The notes below the pieces were generated by a model that saw only the letters and a program-made list of their open reading frames with translations, had not been told where the DNA came from and did no database searches. A stretch of 64,000 bases of DNA from an uncultured bacterium (GTDB lineage: Bacteria > Chloroflexota > Anaerolineae > J036 > Brachytrichaceae): assembly GCA_903873965.1 (NCBI GenBank), contig CAIQQO010000235.1, forward strand, positions 1 to 64,000, given 5' to 3'. The translations under genes and the position numbers were made by a program. This document shows positions 44,862-51,660 of this stretch, in pieces; the first letter of the stretch is position 1, and the number at the start of each line of letters is the position of its first letter.

Positions 44862-45419
44862 GGTGCGACAACAAGAGGGCCGAATGATCGATGTACGATG
44901 AAGTTGCCGCAGGTTTTGATGTCAGATTCACTGTATTCACCTGAAGTAGCGTAGGCTTCTTTCTGGTTGTGCAGGCCGTGGTAGGTCTGAAAGGCTGCGA
45001 AGTAGTCGCCCACGACATCTTTGTACGAGATCATCCATGCGCCATTGCTGTCGGTGGTCGTGCTGCCGACGAAGGTGCGTCCTTCGCCAAACCCCATCGG
45101 GTCGGCAGCAACACGATATAACTCCACCGTCGTTTGGAAAAACGAATTGAGGGTTGGCGATGCGACATCGCGCACGATGATGGCGCCCGATATGCGCACG
45201 ACTTCGGTGATGACCGGTATGGGCGGCGTCGGGATGTTCTGTTGCGTGTCGTCCGGGATAGCCACATCGATGCCCAGTATGTCGTTGTCGTAGGTGCTCA
45301 GGTGTGTCCATATGTTGTCGACAGCACCATTTTTGGCCCCAATGCCGGGCCAGCCCATTGCCCGTGATGGTCACATGATCAACAATACAAGATGCAATAT
45401 AGGATTTTATCAGCCTCAT
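44858..45419 (-). pseudogene. Decayed C-terminal part of a beta-helix surface protein
   Basis: The frame ending at 44858 reads NDILGIDVAIPDD, then an ISG...TVELYR...GFGEGRTFVGSTTTDSNGAW segment. This matches the end of secreted parallel beta-helix proteins (the N-G-LGID-L loop followed by a TVELF/GFGEG beta-sandwich). Upstream, another frame reads IVDHVTITGNG; removing one C near 45353 would join them as VTITGNGWPGIGAKNGAVDN. The rest of the helix is missing. A single-base frameshift plus N-terminal loss supports a pseudogene. It overlaps the GGDEF-EAL stop by four bases. Confidence 0.6.
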
Positions 45420-45529
45420 GGAACACCTCGAAGAATAGACGATATGTTATGCGGTTCTATCTTTTTTCAATCCTTTCTGAGCACCTATACCCGCTGAGTA
45501 CCCTTAGCCCAATTGGGGCAACTACAAGT

Positions 45530-45541
45530 GGAGTGCACTCC
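45530..45541. promoter_or_regulatory. 12-bp palindrome upstream of the lipoprotein promoter
   Basis: GGAGTGCACTCC, a perfect palindrome ending 8 bp before the -35 hexamer at 45550. The position suits an activator or repressor site. Confidence 0.4.
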
Positions 45542-45549
45542 TGTTGCGA

Positions 45550-45577
45550 TTGTCTGCCGACGTCATGCCTTTACAAT
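45550..45577 (+). promoter_or_regulatory. Promoter of the lipoprotein gene
   Basis: TTGTCT (45550-45555), 16-bp spacer, TACAAT (45572-45577). The leader would be about 45 nt and contains GAAGGA just before the ATG at 45629. Confidence 0.5.
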
Positions 45578-45628
45578 GAACGGTGTTAGACCCATCGTGT
45601 TGTTTGAATCGTCTCGAAGGATAATGTA

Positions 45629-46447
45629 ATGAGTAATAGAAAATTTGGCGCCGATCGTAGGTCTGAGACCGTTGCCTTGAGTATTTTGGTGATTGCATTG
45701 GCAGGTTGTACCGGTGTGTCAGCCACCGTAGGTGCGGATGCGACCACGCGTGTCGCCTCACCGCCAGCTACGAGCGGTGTCACGGCGGCGCCTGCCGCCA
45801 CACATTCTGTGGCAGCTACGGCAGTGGCAGCTGTGGCAACAGCCACGACAAAGGCTCAGGCGTCAGCGCCGACTGCTGAACCGGCGCCTGTGACAGGTTC
45901 TGCGCGGGATGCTGTCATAGCAGCCATGCGCAAGCAACTGACCGTCGGACCATATCGTTCGAAGTCAGTGATTACATCGGACAAGACCAATATGGATATC
46001 GTGGGTGAAGTGATCCCGCCTGATCGTATGCATGTCACCAGCACCACTGCAGGTGGCCGGGTCAGTGAACAGATTTACATTGGCAACCGGGGATGGAGTC
46101 GTATTGGCACAGGTGCATGGACAGCGGCTAATTCAGCCGTCATCTCAATGACCATGTCGCAGATCAGTGGTGCTTCACTTGCCGAAATGGAGTCCATCGT
46201 CACTGATGTAAAGACTGCCGGCGCGGACACGGTCGAAGGGGCTAAGACACTGGTCTACACCTATATCGCCGATATGAGCAAGGCGGCCACACCCATGGCC
46301 TTTCAGTCCACTGTAAGGGTTTGGATCAATGAGACCACCGGCTTGATCGTAAAAATAGAAACCAACGGTACGGTCGCTGGCGTCACGAGCAAGACCGTTC
46401 AGACCGTCGTTTATGATCCAACCATCAATATCGAACCACCGAAGTAG
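45629..46447 (+). CDS. Lipoprotein, LppX/LprG-like fold possible
   Basis: A 272-residue protein. A Sec signal with lipobox (VIALAGC) is followed by a ~65-residue Ala/Thr/Pro-rich linker, then a domain starting AVIAAMRKQLTVGPYRSKSV. The alternating strands MDIVGEVIPPDRMHVTST, RVSEQIYIGNRGWSRIG and STVRVWINETTGLIVKIET follow the half-barrel pattern of LolA/LppX/LprG-type proteins, which carry lipids or lipoproteins. The assignment rests on pattern only. Its 3' end meets the enolase-superfamily gene with a 13-bp hairpin in between. Confidence 0.65.
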   Translation: MSNRKFGADRRSETVALSILVIALAGCTGVSATVGADATTRVASPPATSGVTAAPAATHSVAATAVAAVATATTKAQASAPTAEPAPVTGSARDAVIAAMRKQLTVGPYRSKSVITSDKTNMDIVGEVIPPDRMHVTSTTAGGRVSEQIYIGNRGWSRIGTGAWTAANSAVISMTMSQISGASLAEMESIVTDVKTAGADTVEGAKTLVYTYIADMSKAATPMAFQSTVRVWINETTGLIVKIETNGTVAGVTSKTVQTVVYDPTINIEPPK

Positions 46448-46458
46448 CAGGAAGCAAT

Positions 46459-46499
46459 GAGAGATCAGAAGTCACCTGCAGGCTGGCTTCTGATCTCTC
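46459..46499. terminator. Perfect 13-bp hairpin between convergent genes
   Basis: GAGAGATCAGAAG (46459-46471) and CTTCTGATCTCTC (46487-46499) with a 15-nt loop. It separates the lipoprotein and enolase-superfamily genes and shares its core word with the hairpin at 38942. Confidence 0.65.
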
Positions 46500-46504
46500 C
46501 AATC

Positions 46505-47635
46505 TCAATACCGTCCCACCACCATCGACTCATACTTCTTCTCATCCCACACCGCGCCCCAGCCGGGGCCATCGGGCGGGGCAAGGTGGCCGTCTTCGAT
46601 GACGGAGCCATTGAGCATGCCCCATGTTTCGCCTTGTGTGCGGTTGCCGTCTGCAGCCATGTAGAAGTATTCGTAGTAGTCGGTGTTGTCGATGCAGCAG
46701 CCCAGATGCGCGTGCAGCAACCCGAAAAGACCGCCCTGTCCATTCATCTCTATGTTGGCGTTGTACAGTTCGGCAAAGTGCGCCATTTTCAGCACCTGGG
46801 TGGTGCCGTTGCGGGCGTTGGCGCGCAACCGATCTGTCGCACCCTGGATTAGCCACTGCGCCGAAATGCCGATGTCATGCATCAGCATCTCATTGGCCAT
46901 GACGGGCATGCTGAGTTCGCGGCATAGTTGCTGGTACAGGTTCATCTTCTGCTCGTGGAAGGGTTCCTCCAGCCAAACAAAGCCCAGTTCCTCCATGACA
47001 TGTCCAACTTCGATGGCCTCGCGCAGATCATACGAGCATACCGGATCGGTAATCAGCGCATAATCCGGCCCCACCTCGCGGCGTACCATGTGGAAGATCG
47101 GAATGTCGGCCTTGCCTCCCTTGTAGGAATGGAATTTGTAGGCATTGACGCCGAAAGTGTGTCCGACTTCGATGTGGCGCAGGTACTCGGCCGGCGTGGC
47201 GTCGCCGCTGGTGAGGTACACCGGGAAGCGCTCGCGCACGCGGCCGATCAGCGCATACACCGGCAAATTAGCTTTCTTTCCCGCGATGTCCCACAGGCAG
47301 TTATCGAAGTCGCCGAACCAGCCGGGCGGTTGATACACCCAGCGCGTACCTTTGAGCAGCTTCTGGAATAAATGCTCGCGATGGAGCGGGTCGGCGCCTG
47401 CTACTTGCGCGCGCAGCAATTCGACCTGCGCCGGCGACATCGATGTGGTGCAGCGCCCACTGATGCCCTCGTCAGTATGCACCTCAAGAAAGGCTTGCGT
47501 TGCTTTGACAGCCGTCGCGCTCCACTGGTGCGTATATTGAATACGCAACAGATTGGGAACCTGCACGATGGTTGTCCGGCCGACCGTCTGTGCCGGATTT
47601 TCGAGGACAACCAATGTCACGTTGGTGATCTTCAT
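46505..47635 (-). CDS. Mandelate racemase/muconate lactonizing enzyme family protein
   Basis: A 376-residue enolase-superfamily enzyme. The C-terminal barrel holds the metal ligands Asp (LITDPVCSYD), Glu (WLEEPFHE) and Glu (VMANEML). The second strand has a K-x-H (AYKFHSY) in place of the more common K-x-K. A capping domain with a TRWVYQPPGW loop would set substrate choice. Likely an acid-sugar dehydratase or related enzyme; the substrate cannot be named. AGAGGT is five bases before the ATG and TACAAT lies about 30 bp further upstream. Three 17-bp repeats stand directly behind that promoter. Confidence 0.85.
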   Translation of the reverse strand: MKITNVTLVVLENPAQTVGRTTIVQVPNLLRIQYTHQWSATAVKATQAFLEVHTDEGISGRCTTSMSPAQVELLRAQVAGADPLHREHLFQKLLKGTRWVYQPPGWFGDFDNCLWDIAGKKANLPVYALIGRVRERFPVYLTSGDATPAEYLRHIEVGHTFGVNAYKFHSYKGGKADIPIFHMVRREVGPDYALITDPVCSYDLREAIEVGHVMEELGFVWLEEPFHEQKMNLYQQLCRELSMPVMANEMLMHDIGISAQWLIQGATDRLRANARNGTTQVLKMAHFAELYNANIEMNGQGGLFGLLHAHLGCCIDNTDYYEYFYMAADGNRTQGETWGMLNGSVIEDGHLAPPDGPGWGAVWDEKKYESMVVGRY

Positions 47636-47664
47636 CGAATACCTCTGAAATGTGGAATAGGTTG

Positions 47665-47670
47665 ATTGTA
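47665..47670 (-). promoter_or_regulatory. -10 box of the enolase-superfamily gene
   Basis: TACAAT on the minus strand, 29 bp upstream of the ATG. The -35 zone falls in the first of the 17-bp repeats. Confidence 0.45.
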
Positions 47671-47680
47671 CGCATGTTGG

Positions 47681-47731
47681 TTGAGAATACTCAACGGCTG
47701 AGAGTACTCAACGACTGAGAGCACTCAGTGG
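47681..47731. repeat. Three tandem 17-bp near-palindromic repeats (putative operator array)
   Basis: Units at 47681-47697, 47698-47714 and 47715-47731, each (T/C)TGAGNNNNCTCA followed by three bases. Each unit is itself an inverted repeat TGAG-N4-CTCA. They fill the gap between the enolase-superfamily gene and ygiD, next to the former's promoter. Regular spacing suggests cooperative binding by a dimeric regulator. Confidence 0.75.
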
Positions 47732-47828
47732 CATGTAGTGTCGTTTGCGCTCTCTGGGAACCTCACGATAAAAATGCTGTCATGCGCTGTCGGTGACTTG
47801 TAAGGATGCCCTGGGTGATAATGACAGT

Positions 47829-48671
47829 ATGGACTTGAAAGACTTGAATCGTTTGACTGAAAATCTGGAGCACACCGAGAAAATGCCCGTGCTTTTCGTC
47901 GGCCACGGCAGCCCGATGAATGCGCTGGAAGACAATCAGTTCTCACGTGCATGGCGCGAGATCGGCAAGACGCTGACGCGCCCAAAGGCAATTCTGTGTA
48001 TCTCGGCGCATTGGGAAACCAAAGGCACCCAGATCACTGTCAACCAGCAACCCCCGACCATTCACGATTTTGGTGGTTTCCCGCGCGCGCTGTTCGAGAC
48101 ACAATATCCCGCGCCAGGCAGTCAGTGGCTGGCGCAGGCGACTAAAGAGACGCTCAAGAAAACCACGGTTGCATTCAGCGACGACTGGGGACTCGATCAT
48201 GGGTGCTGGAGCATCCTGAAGCCAATGTTTCCTGCTGCAGATATCCCGGTAGTTCAACTCAGCCTTGATTACGCCAAGTCGGCGCAGGACCATTACGCGC
48301 TGGCTCAGGAACTAGCGCCCTTGCGCGAGAAGGGTGTGTTGATCGTTGGCAGTGGTAATCTGGTGCACAACCTGCGCCGTGTTGTTATCCCCAGCGGCGC
48401 TATGAGCGATTTTAACCAGCCGTTCGGGCTTGACTGGGCCATTGAAGCCAATGAGCTTTTCAAGAAACTGATTATCGAGAATAACCACAAATCGCTCATC
48501 AACTACAAGGCACTGGGTTCTGCGGTGCAATTAGCCATACCCACGCCAGAACACTACCTGCCGGCGCTGTATGTGCTGGCTTTAAAAGAAGAGAGCGAAA
48601 CCCTGACTTTTTTCAACGATGTGCCACTTGCCGGTTCACTCACCATGACGTCACTCACGATTGCCGGCTGA
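47829..48671 (+). CDS. ygiD: YgiD-type extradiol dioxygenase (4,5-DOPA dioxygenase family)
   Basis: A 280-residue protein of the class III extradiol dioxygenase family. VLFVGHGSPMNAL near the N-terminus, CISAHWETKG and DWGLDHGCWSIL carry the metal His residues, and LIVGSGNLVHNLR is a family hallmark. In E. coli YgiD opens catechol-type rings such as L-DOPA. The ATG at 47829 is chosen; the core begins at MPVLFVGHGSP, so a shorter form is possible. No strong ribosome site. It is divergent from the enolase-superfamily gene, with the 17-bp repeats in between. Confidence 0.92.
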   Translation: MDLKDLNRLTENLEHTEKMPVLFVGHGSPMNALEDNQFSRAWREIGKTLTRPKAILCISAHWETKGTQITVNQQPPTIHDFGGFPRALFETQYPAPGSQWLAQATKETLKKTTVAFSDDWGLDHGCWSILKPMFPAADIPVVQLSLDYAKSAQDHYALAQELAPLREKGVLIVGSGNLVHNLRRVVIPSGAMSDFNQPFGLDWAIEANELFKKLIIENNHKSLINYKALGSAVQLAIPTPEHYLPALYVLALKEESETLTFFNDVPLAGSLTMTSLTIAG

Positions 48672-48689
48672 ATGCCGTTCCAATCTCTC

Positions 48690-49745
48690 CTACGTCACGT
48701 AAATCGGATTTGAGAATATCCAGCCGCGGTTGAGCAGACGGAATGGGCGATAGACCTCGATGCGATATACACCGGTATCGGTGGTGATGTGTTTAAGCGT
48801 GCGGCCGTGTTTCGACTTGATGACTTTGCCGTTGCGCAGTAGTCTAATGCTACCACTCGCTGGACATTCGACAGCTAAGTGCACCACGCCGCGCCGGTGG
48901 AGTGTGTCGCCCATTATGACCTGCTCCGCGCCGCTGCTACCGCTGAATGTGAAACCGCGTGCTGCATGACTCAGATCATAGGCCACGAACGCATGACCTG
49001 CGGCCAGTGCGCCATATACCATGTCCTTGTCCTGCTCTGGATTCCTCGTCAAAACGTCCGGGATCAACACGTGCGTGTTGATACAGCGAAACGCGTGCTC
49101 ATATGAAAAGACAGCAAGCTTGCGACTTCCATGCTCTGTGCCTAGCCCATGCGCGTCGGCGTTGCCGATGGCGACTATGCATTTACCGGATGCCGTTAAC
49201 TCGTCCCACTTGCGTAGCGTGGCGCGAAAGGGGCTGTGTATCACAAGCGAAGGAAATAGTTTCGCAAGCCCGCGTATGACTGGATCACGCAGTCTGGCCG
49301 TGGTTTCGGTCTGGTGATTCCATATCTCCATGCCGGTGATATTCTGCAGGTTCCACTGCGTCCAGCTCAAAGCCTGCTTGTCGCTGAAGCTACCCGGTTC
49401 ATGGTGAAACGGGTGTGCGATAAAGGCTAGCCCGCCGTGCTGGCGTACTTCGTCCAGCATGTGTTGAGGATGGTGCGCTAAGGAGGCCATCTCGACAGGA
49501 CAGTTGTAGATCAGACAATGGTTGGCGTCAGATGGCAGGCGGCGATTGTGGACTTCTTCGCCGGTCAACACCAGCACGCCATGGTGATAACCTTCCATGC
49601 CAAACGGCCGCACATTGTGGTCAGTCCCAATCACTACATCCACGCTGTGTCCTGAACGTGTGGCTTCTTCGGCAACCTGTTCATGTAATTGCGCGCCATC
49701 GGAGTATGGTGTATGAAACTGACCATTGACGATAATTTCAACCAT
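48690..49745 (-). CDS. PHP-domain metallohydrolase (CehA/McbA-like)
   Basis: A 351-residue protein. The PHP metal motifs are visible: GQFHTPYSDG, VVIGTDHN, a Glu in VLTGEEVH, FIAHPFHHE, and IGNADAHGLG. The C-terminal ~100 residues form a beta-sandwich (GSIRLLRNGKVIKSK). CehA/McbA-type PHP proteins hydrolyse phosphoesters or carbamates; substrate unknown. The ATG at 49745 is chosen because longer readings run into the divergent polX promoter. TAAACT is 8 nt before it, so a leaderless mRNA is expected. Confidence 0.85.
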   Translation of the reverse strand: MVEIIVNGQFHTPYSDGAQLHEQVAEEATRSGHSVDVVIGTDHNVRPFGMEGYHHGVLVLTGEEVHNRRLPSDANHCLIYNCPVEMASLAHHPQHMLDEVRQHGGLAFIAHPFHHEPGSFSDKQALSWTQWNLQNITGMEIWNHQTETTARLRDPVIRGLAKLFPSLVIHSPFRATLRKWDELTASGKCIVAIGNADAHGLGTEHGSRKLAVFSYEHAFRCINTHVLIPDVLTRNPEQDKDMVYGALAAGHAFVAYDLSHAARGFTFSGSSGAEQVIMGDTLHRRGVVHLAVECPASGSIRLLRNGKVIKSKHGRTLKHITTDTGVYRIEVYRPFRLLNRGWIFSNPIYVT

Positions 49746-49753
49746 CAATAGCA

Positions 49754-49759
49754 AGTTTA
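49754..49759 (-). promoter_or_regulatory. -10 box of PHP-domain gene, leaderless type
   Basis: TAAACT on the minus strand, 8 nt upstream of the ATG at 49745. Confidence 0.4.
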
Positions 49760-49781
49760 CCGTACTCCGGTTTCCCCCTGA

Positions 49782-49787
49782 TACAAT
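49782..49787 (+). promoter_or_regulatory. -10 box of polX, leaderless type
   Basis: TACAAT, 7 nt upstream of the ATG at 49795. Only 49 bp separate the start codons of polX and the divergent PHP gene. Confidence 0.45.
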
Positions 49788-49794
49788 TCCAGCC

Positions 49795-51555
49795 ATGGCA
49801 CTTTCTAACCAACAGTTGGCCACCATTTTTAACGACATTGCAGACAGGCTGGAAATTCAGGGCGATGTGGAAGGGACCTCGGGTGTGTTTAAAACGCGTT
49901 CATATCGTACCATTGCGGAGAACCTGCAGGCGTTGCAGCGACCTGTGGCCGATATTTGGCAGGAAGGAAAGTTGAATGAAGTGCCCGGCGTGGGCAAAGC
50001 CATCCACGACAAGATTGACGAGTTGCTGCGCACCGGCAAGCTTGATTTCTATGAACGCCTGCGCGCCGAAGTGCCCGATGGCGTTGTCGACATGCTGCAG
50101 GTGTCGGGGCTGGGGCCAAAGCGTATCAAAGAAATCTGGAGCAAGCTGGGTGTGATGAGTTTGTCTGAGCTAGAAGCTGCCGGCCGGGCAGGTCGGTTGC
50201 GCCATCTGCCCAAGATGGGCGAGAAGACGGAGCAGAAAATCCTGGCGGGCATTGAATCGCTCAAACGGCGCGCCACGGGTCGGATGCGCGCCGGTGATGT
50301 GTTGCCGATCGCCTCGCAGATGCGTGAATTGTTGCGCGCGGTTCCGGGTGTGCTCAAGGTGGAGTATGCTGGTTCGCTGCGGCGCGGGCGCGAAACCATC
50401 GGCGACCTCGATTTTGTGGCTGCCACCACTGACCCCGCTGCGGTAATGCACGTTTTTCGTTCGCAACCAGACATTGAGGAGGTCCTTGGCGCTGGCGAGA
50501 CCAAGAGCAGTGTGCGGCTTTCCAATGGGTTGCAGGTGGATCTGCGCGCCATCGACCCGTCCGTGTGGGGCGCGGCCATGCAGTACTTTACCGGTAGTCA
50601 GGCGCACAACATCCGCGTGCGCGAAATCGCCCAGAGACAGAAGCTCTCGCTTAATGAGTATGGGTTGGCTACCGAAGACGGCGCACGCCTCAGCTTTGAT
50701 ACCGAAGAAGCGCTCTATGCCCGACTGGGCATGGCATGGATACCGCCTGAAATGCGCGAAGATCGCGGCGAGATCGAAGTTGCGCAGTCTGGTGGGATGC
50801 CACGCTTGATTACGCGGCAGGACCTGCGCGGCGATCTGCAGATGCATTCGACATGGAGCGATGGCGCTGCTGACGTCATGACGATGGCGCGCGGCGCCAT
50901 GACGATGGGGTATGCGTATATCCTGATCACGGATCATTCGCAGAGCCTGGGCATTGCCAATGGCCTCACCCCGGAGCGAGTGCGCGCTCAGCGCAAAGAA
51001 ATCGATGCCGTGAACCGGCAACTCTTAGATGAGGGATTGTCCTTCCGCGTGCTGCAGGGAGTTGAGGTCGAGGTCAAGTCAGATGGCACCATCGATTTGC
51101 CTGATGATGTATTGAGCGAACTCGATCTGGTGCAGGCTTCAGTGCACACTTCGCTCTCACAGCCGCGTGAACGCATCACCGAGCGCGTGCTGAACGCCAT
51201 ACGCAATCCACACATCGACATTCTCGGCCACCCCTCCGGCCGATTGATCAACGAGCGCGAGGGTGGCGACTATGACTGGGAAGTGCTTTTTCGCGCTGCG
51301 GCCCAACACGATGTTGCGCTGGAGATCAACGCTGACCCGGCACGGCTGGATTTGAACGAGACGCATGCGCGCCGCGCGGTTGAACTGGGCTGCAAACTCA
51401 CCATCAGCACTGATGCCCATCACCCGAGTGGATTGCAGCAGATCATTTTCGGCTTGAGTGTGGCGCGCCGTGCATGGATTGATCCTGACGTTGTGATCAA
51501 CACGTGGCCGCTGGAAAAGTTGCGGGCGTGGGCGGCGCACCGAGGTGTAGAGTGA
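49795..51555 (+). CDS. polX: DNA polymerase/3'-5' exonuclease PolX
   Basis: A 586-residue family X polymerase. An N-terminal 8-kDa-like domain and helix-hairpin-helix motifs (EVPGVGKAIHDKI, VSGLGPKRIKEIW, HLPKMGEKTEQKIL) precede the nucleotidyltransferase core with GSLRRGRETIGDLDFV, the D-x-D pair being catalytic. The C-terminal PHP domain (LQMHSTWSDG, LITDHSQS, DILGHPSG, STDAHHPS) supplies Mn-dependent 3'-5' exonuclease activity. It fills short gaps in base-excision repair. Length is standard. Start supported by the -10 box seven bases before the ATG and lack of a ribosome site. Confidence 0.95.
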   Translation: MALSNQQLATIFNDIADRLEIQGDVEGTSGVFKTRSYRTIAENLQALQRPVADIWQEGKLNEVPGVGKAIHDKIDELLRTGKLDFYERLRAEVPDGVVDMLQVSGLGPKRIKEIWSKLGVMSLSELEAAGRAGRLRHLPKMGEKTEQKILAGIESLKRRATGRMRAGDVLPIASQMRELLRAVPGVLKVEYAGSLRRGRETIGDLDFVAATTDPAAVMHVFRSQPDIEEVLGAGETKSSVRLSNGLQVDLRAIDPSVWGAAMQYFTGSQAHNIRVREIAQRQKLSLNEYGLATEDGARLSFDTEEALYARLGMAWIPPEMREDRGEIEVAQSGGMPRLITRQDLRGDLQMHSTWSDGAADVMTMARGAMTMGYAYILITDHSQSLGIANGLTPERVRAQRKEIDAVNRQLLDEGLSFRVLQGVEVEVKSDGTIDLPDDVLSELDLVQASVHTSLSQPRERITERVLNAIRNPHIDILGHPSGRLINEREGGDYDWEVLFRAAAQHDVALEINADPARLDLNETHARRAVELGCKLTISTDAHHPSGLQQIIFGLSVARRAWIDPDVVINTWPLEKLRAWAAHRGVE

Positions 51556-51568
51556 GGTGAAGAGGTAT

Positions 51569-51605
51569 GGAGGAGCACGGTAGAGGCTGGCTTCTTGTGC
51601 TCTCC
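51569..51605 (+). terminator. Hairpin after polX
   Basis: GGAGGAGCAC (51569-51578) and GTGCTCTCC (51597-51605) pair with one bulged G. It is followed at 51612-51617 by the -10 box of the next gene. Confidence 0.45.
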
Positions 51606-51611
51606 TGCGTC

Positions 51612-51617
51612 TATAAT
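51612..51617 (+). promoter_or_regulatory. -10 box of the PAS-GGDEF gene
   Basis: TATAAT about 43 nt upstream of the ATG at 51661. No clear -35. Confidence 0.45.
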
Positions 51618-51660
51618 CGGCACCGAAGGTTGCAGGCATAGTAACTGTACACGTACCAAT

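Noticed and set aside
44937-45419. A separate 160-residue gene on the minus strand
   Set aside because: Only its first ~20 residues look like protein (IVDHVTITGNG); after that it is the shifted frame of the beta-helix remnant.
47681-47731. CRISPR-like short array
   Set aside because: Units are directly adjacent without spacers and are palindromic; no cas genes.
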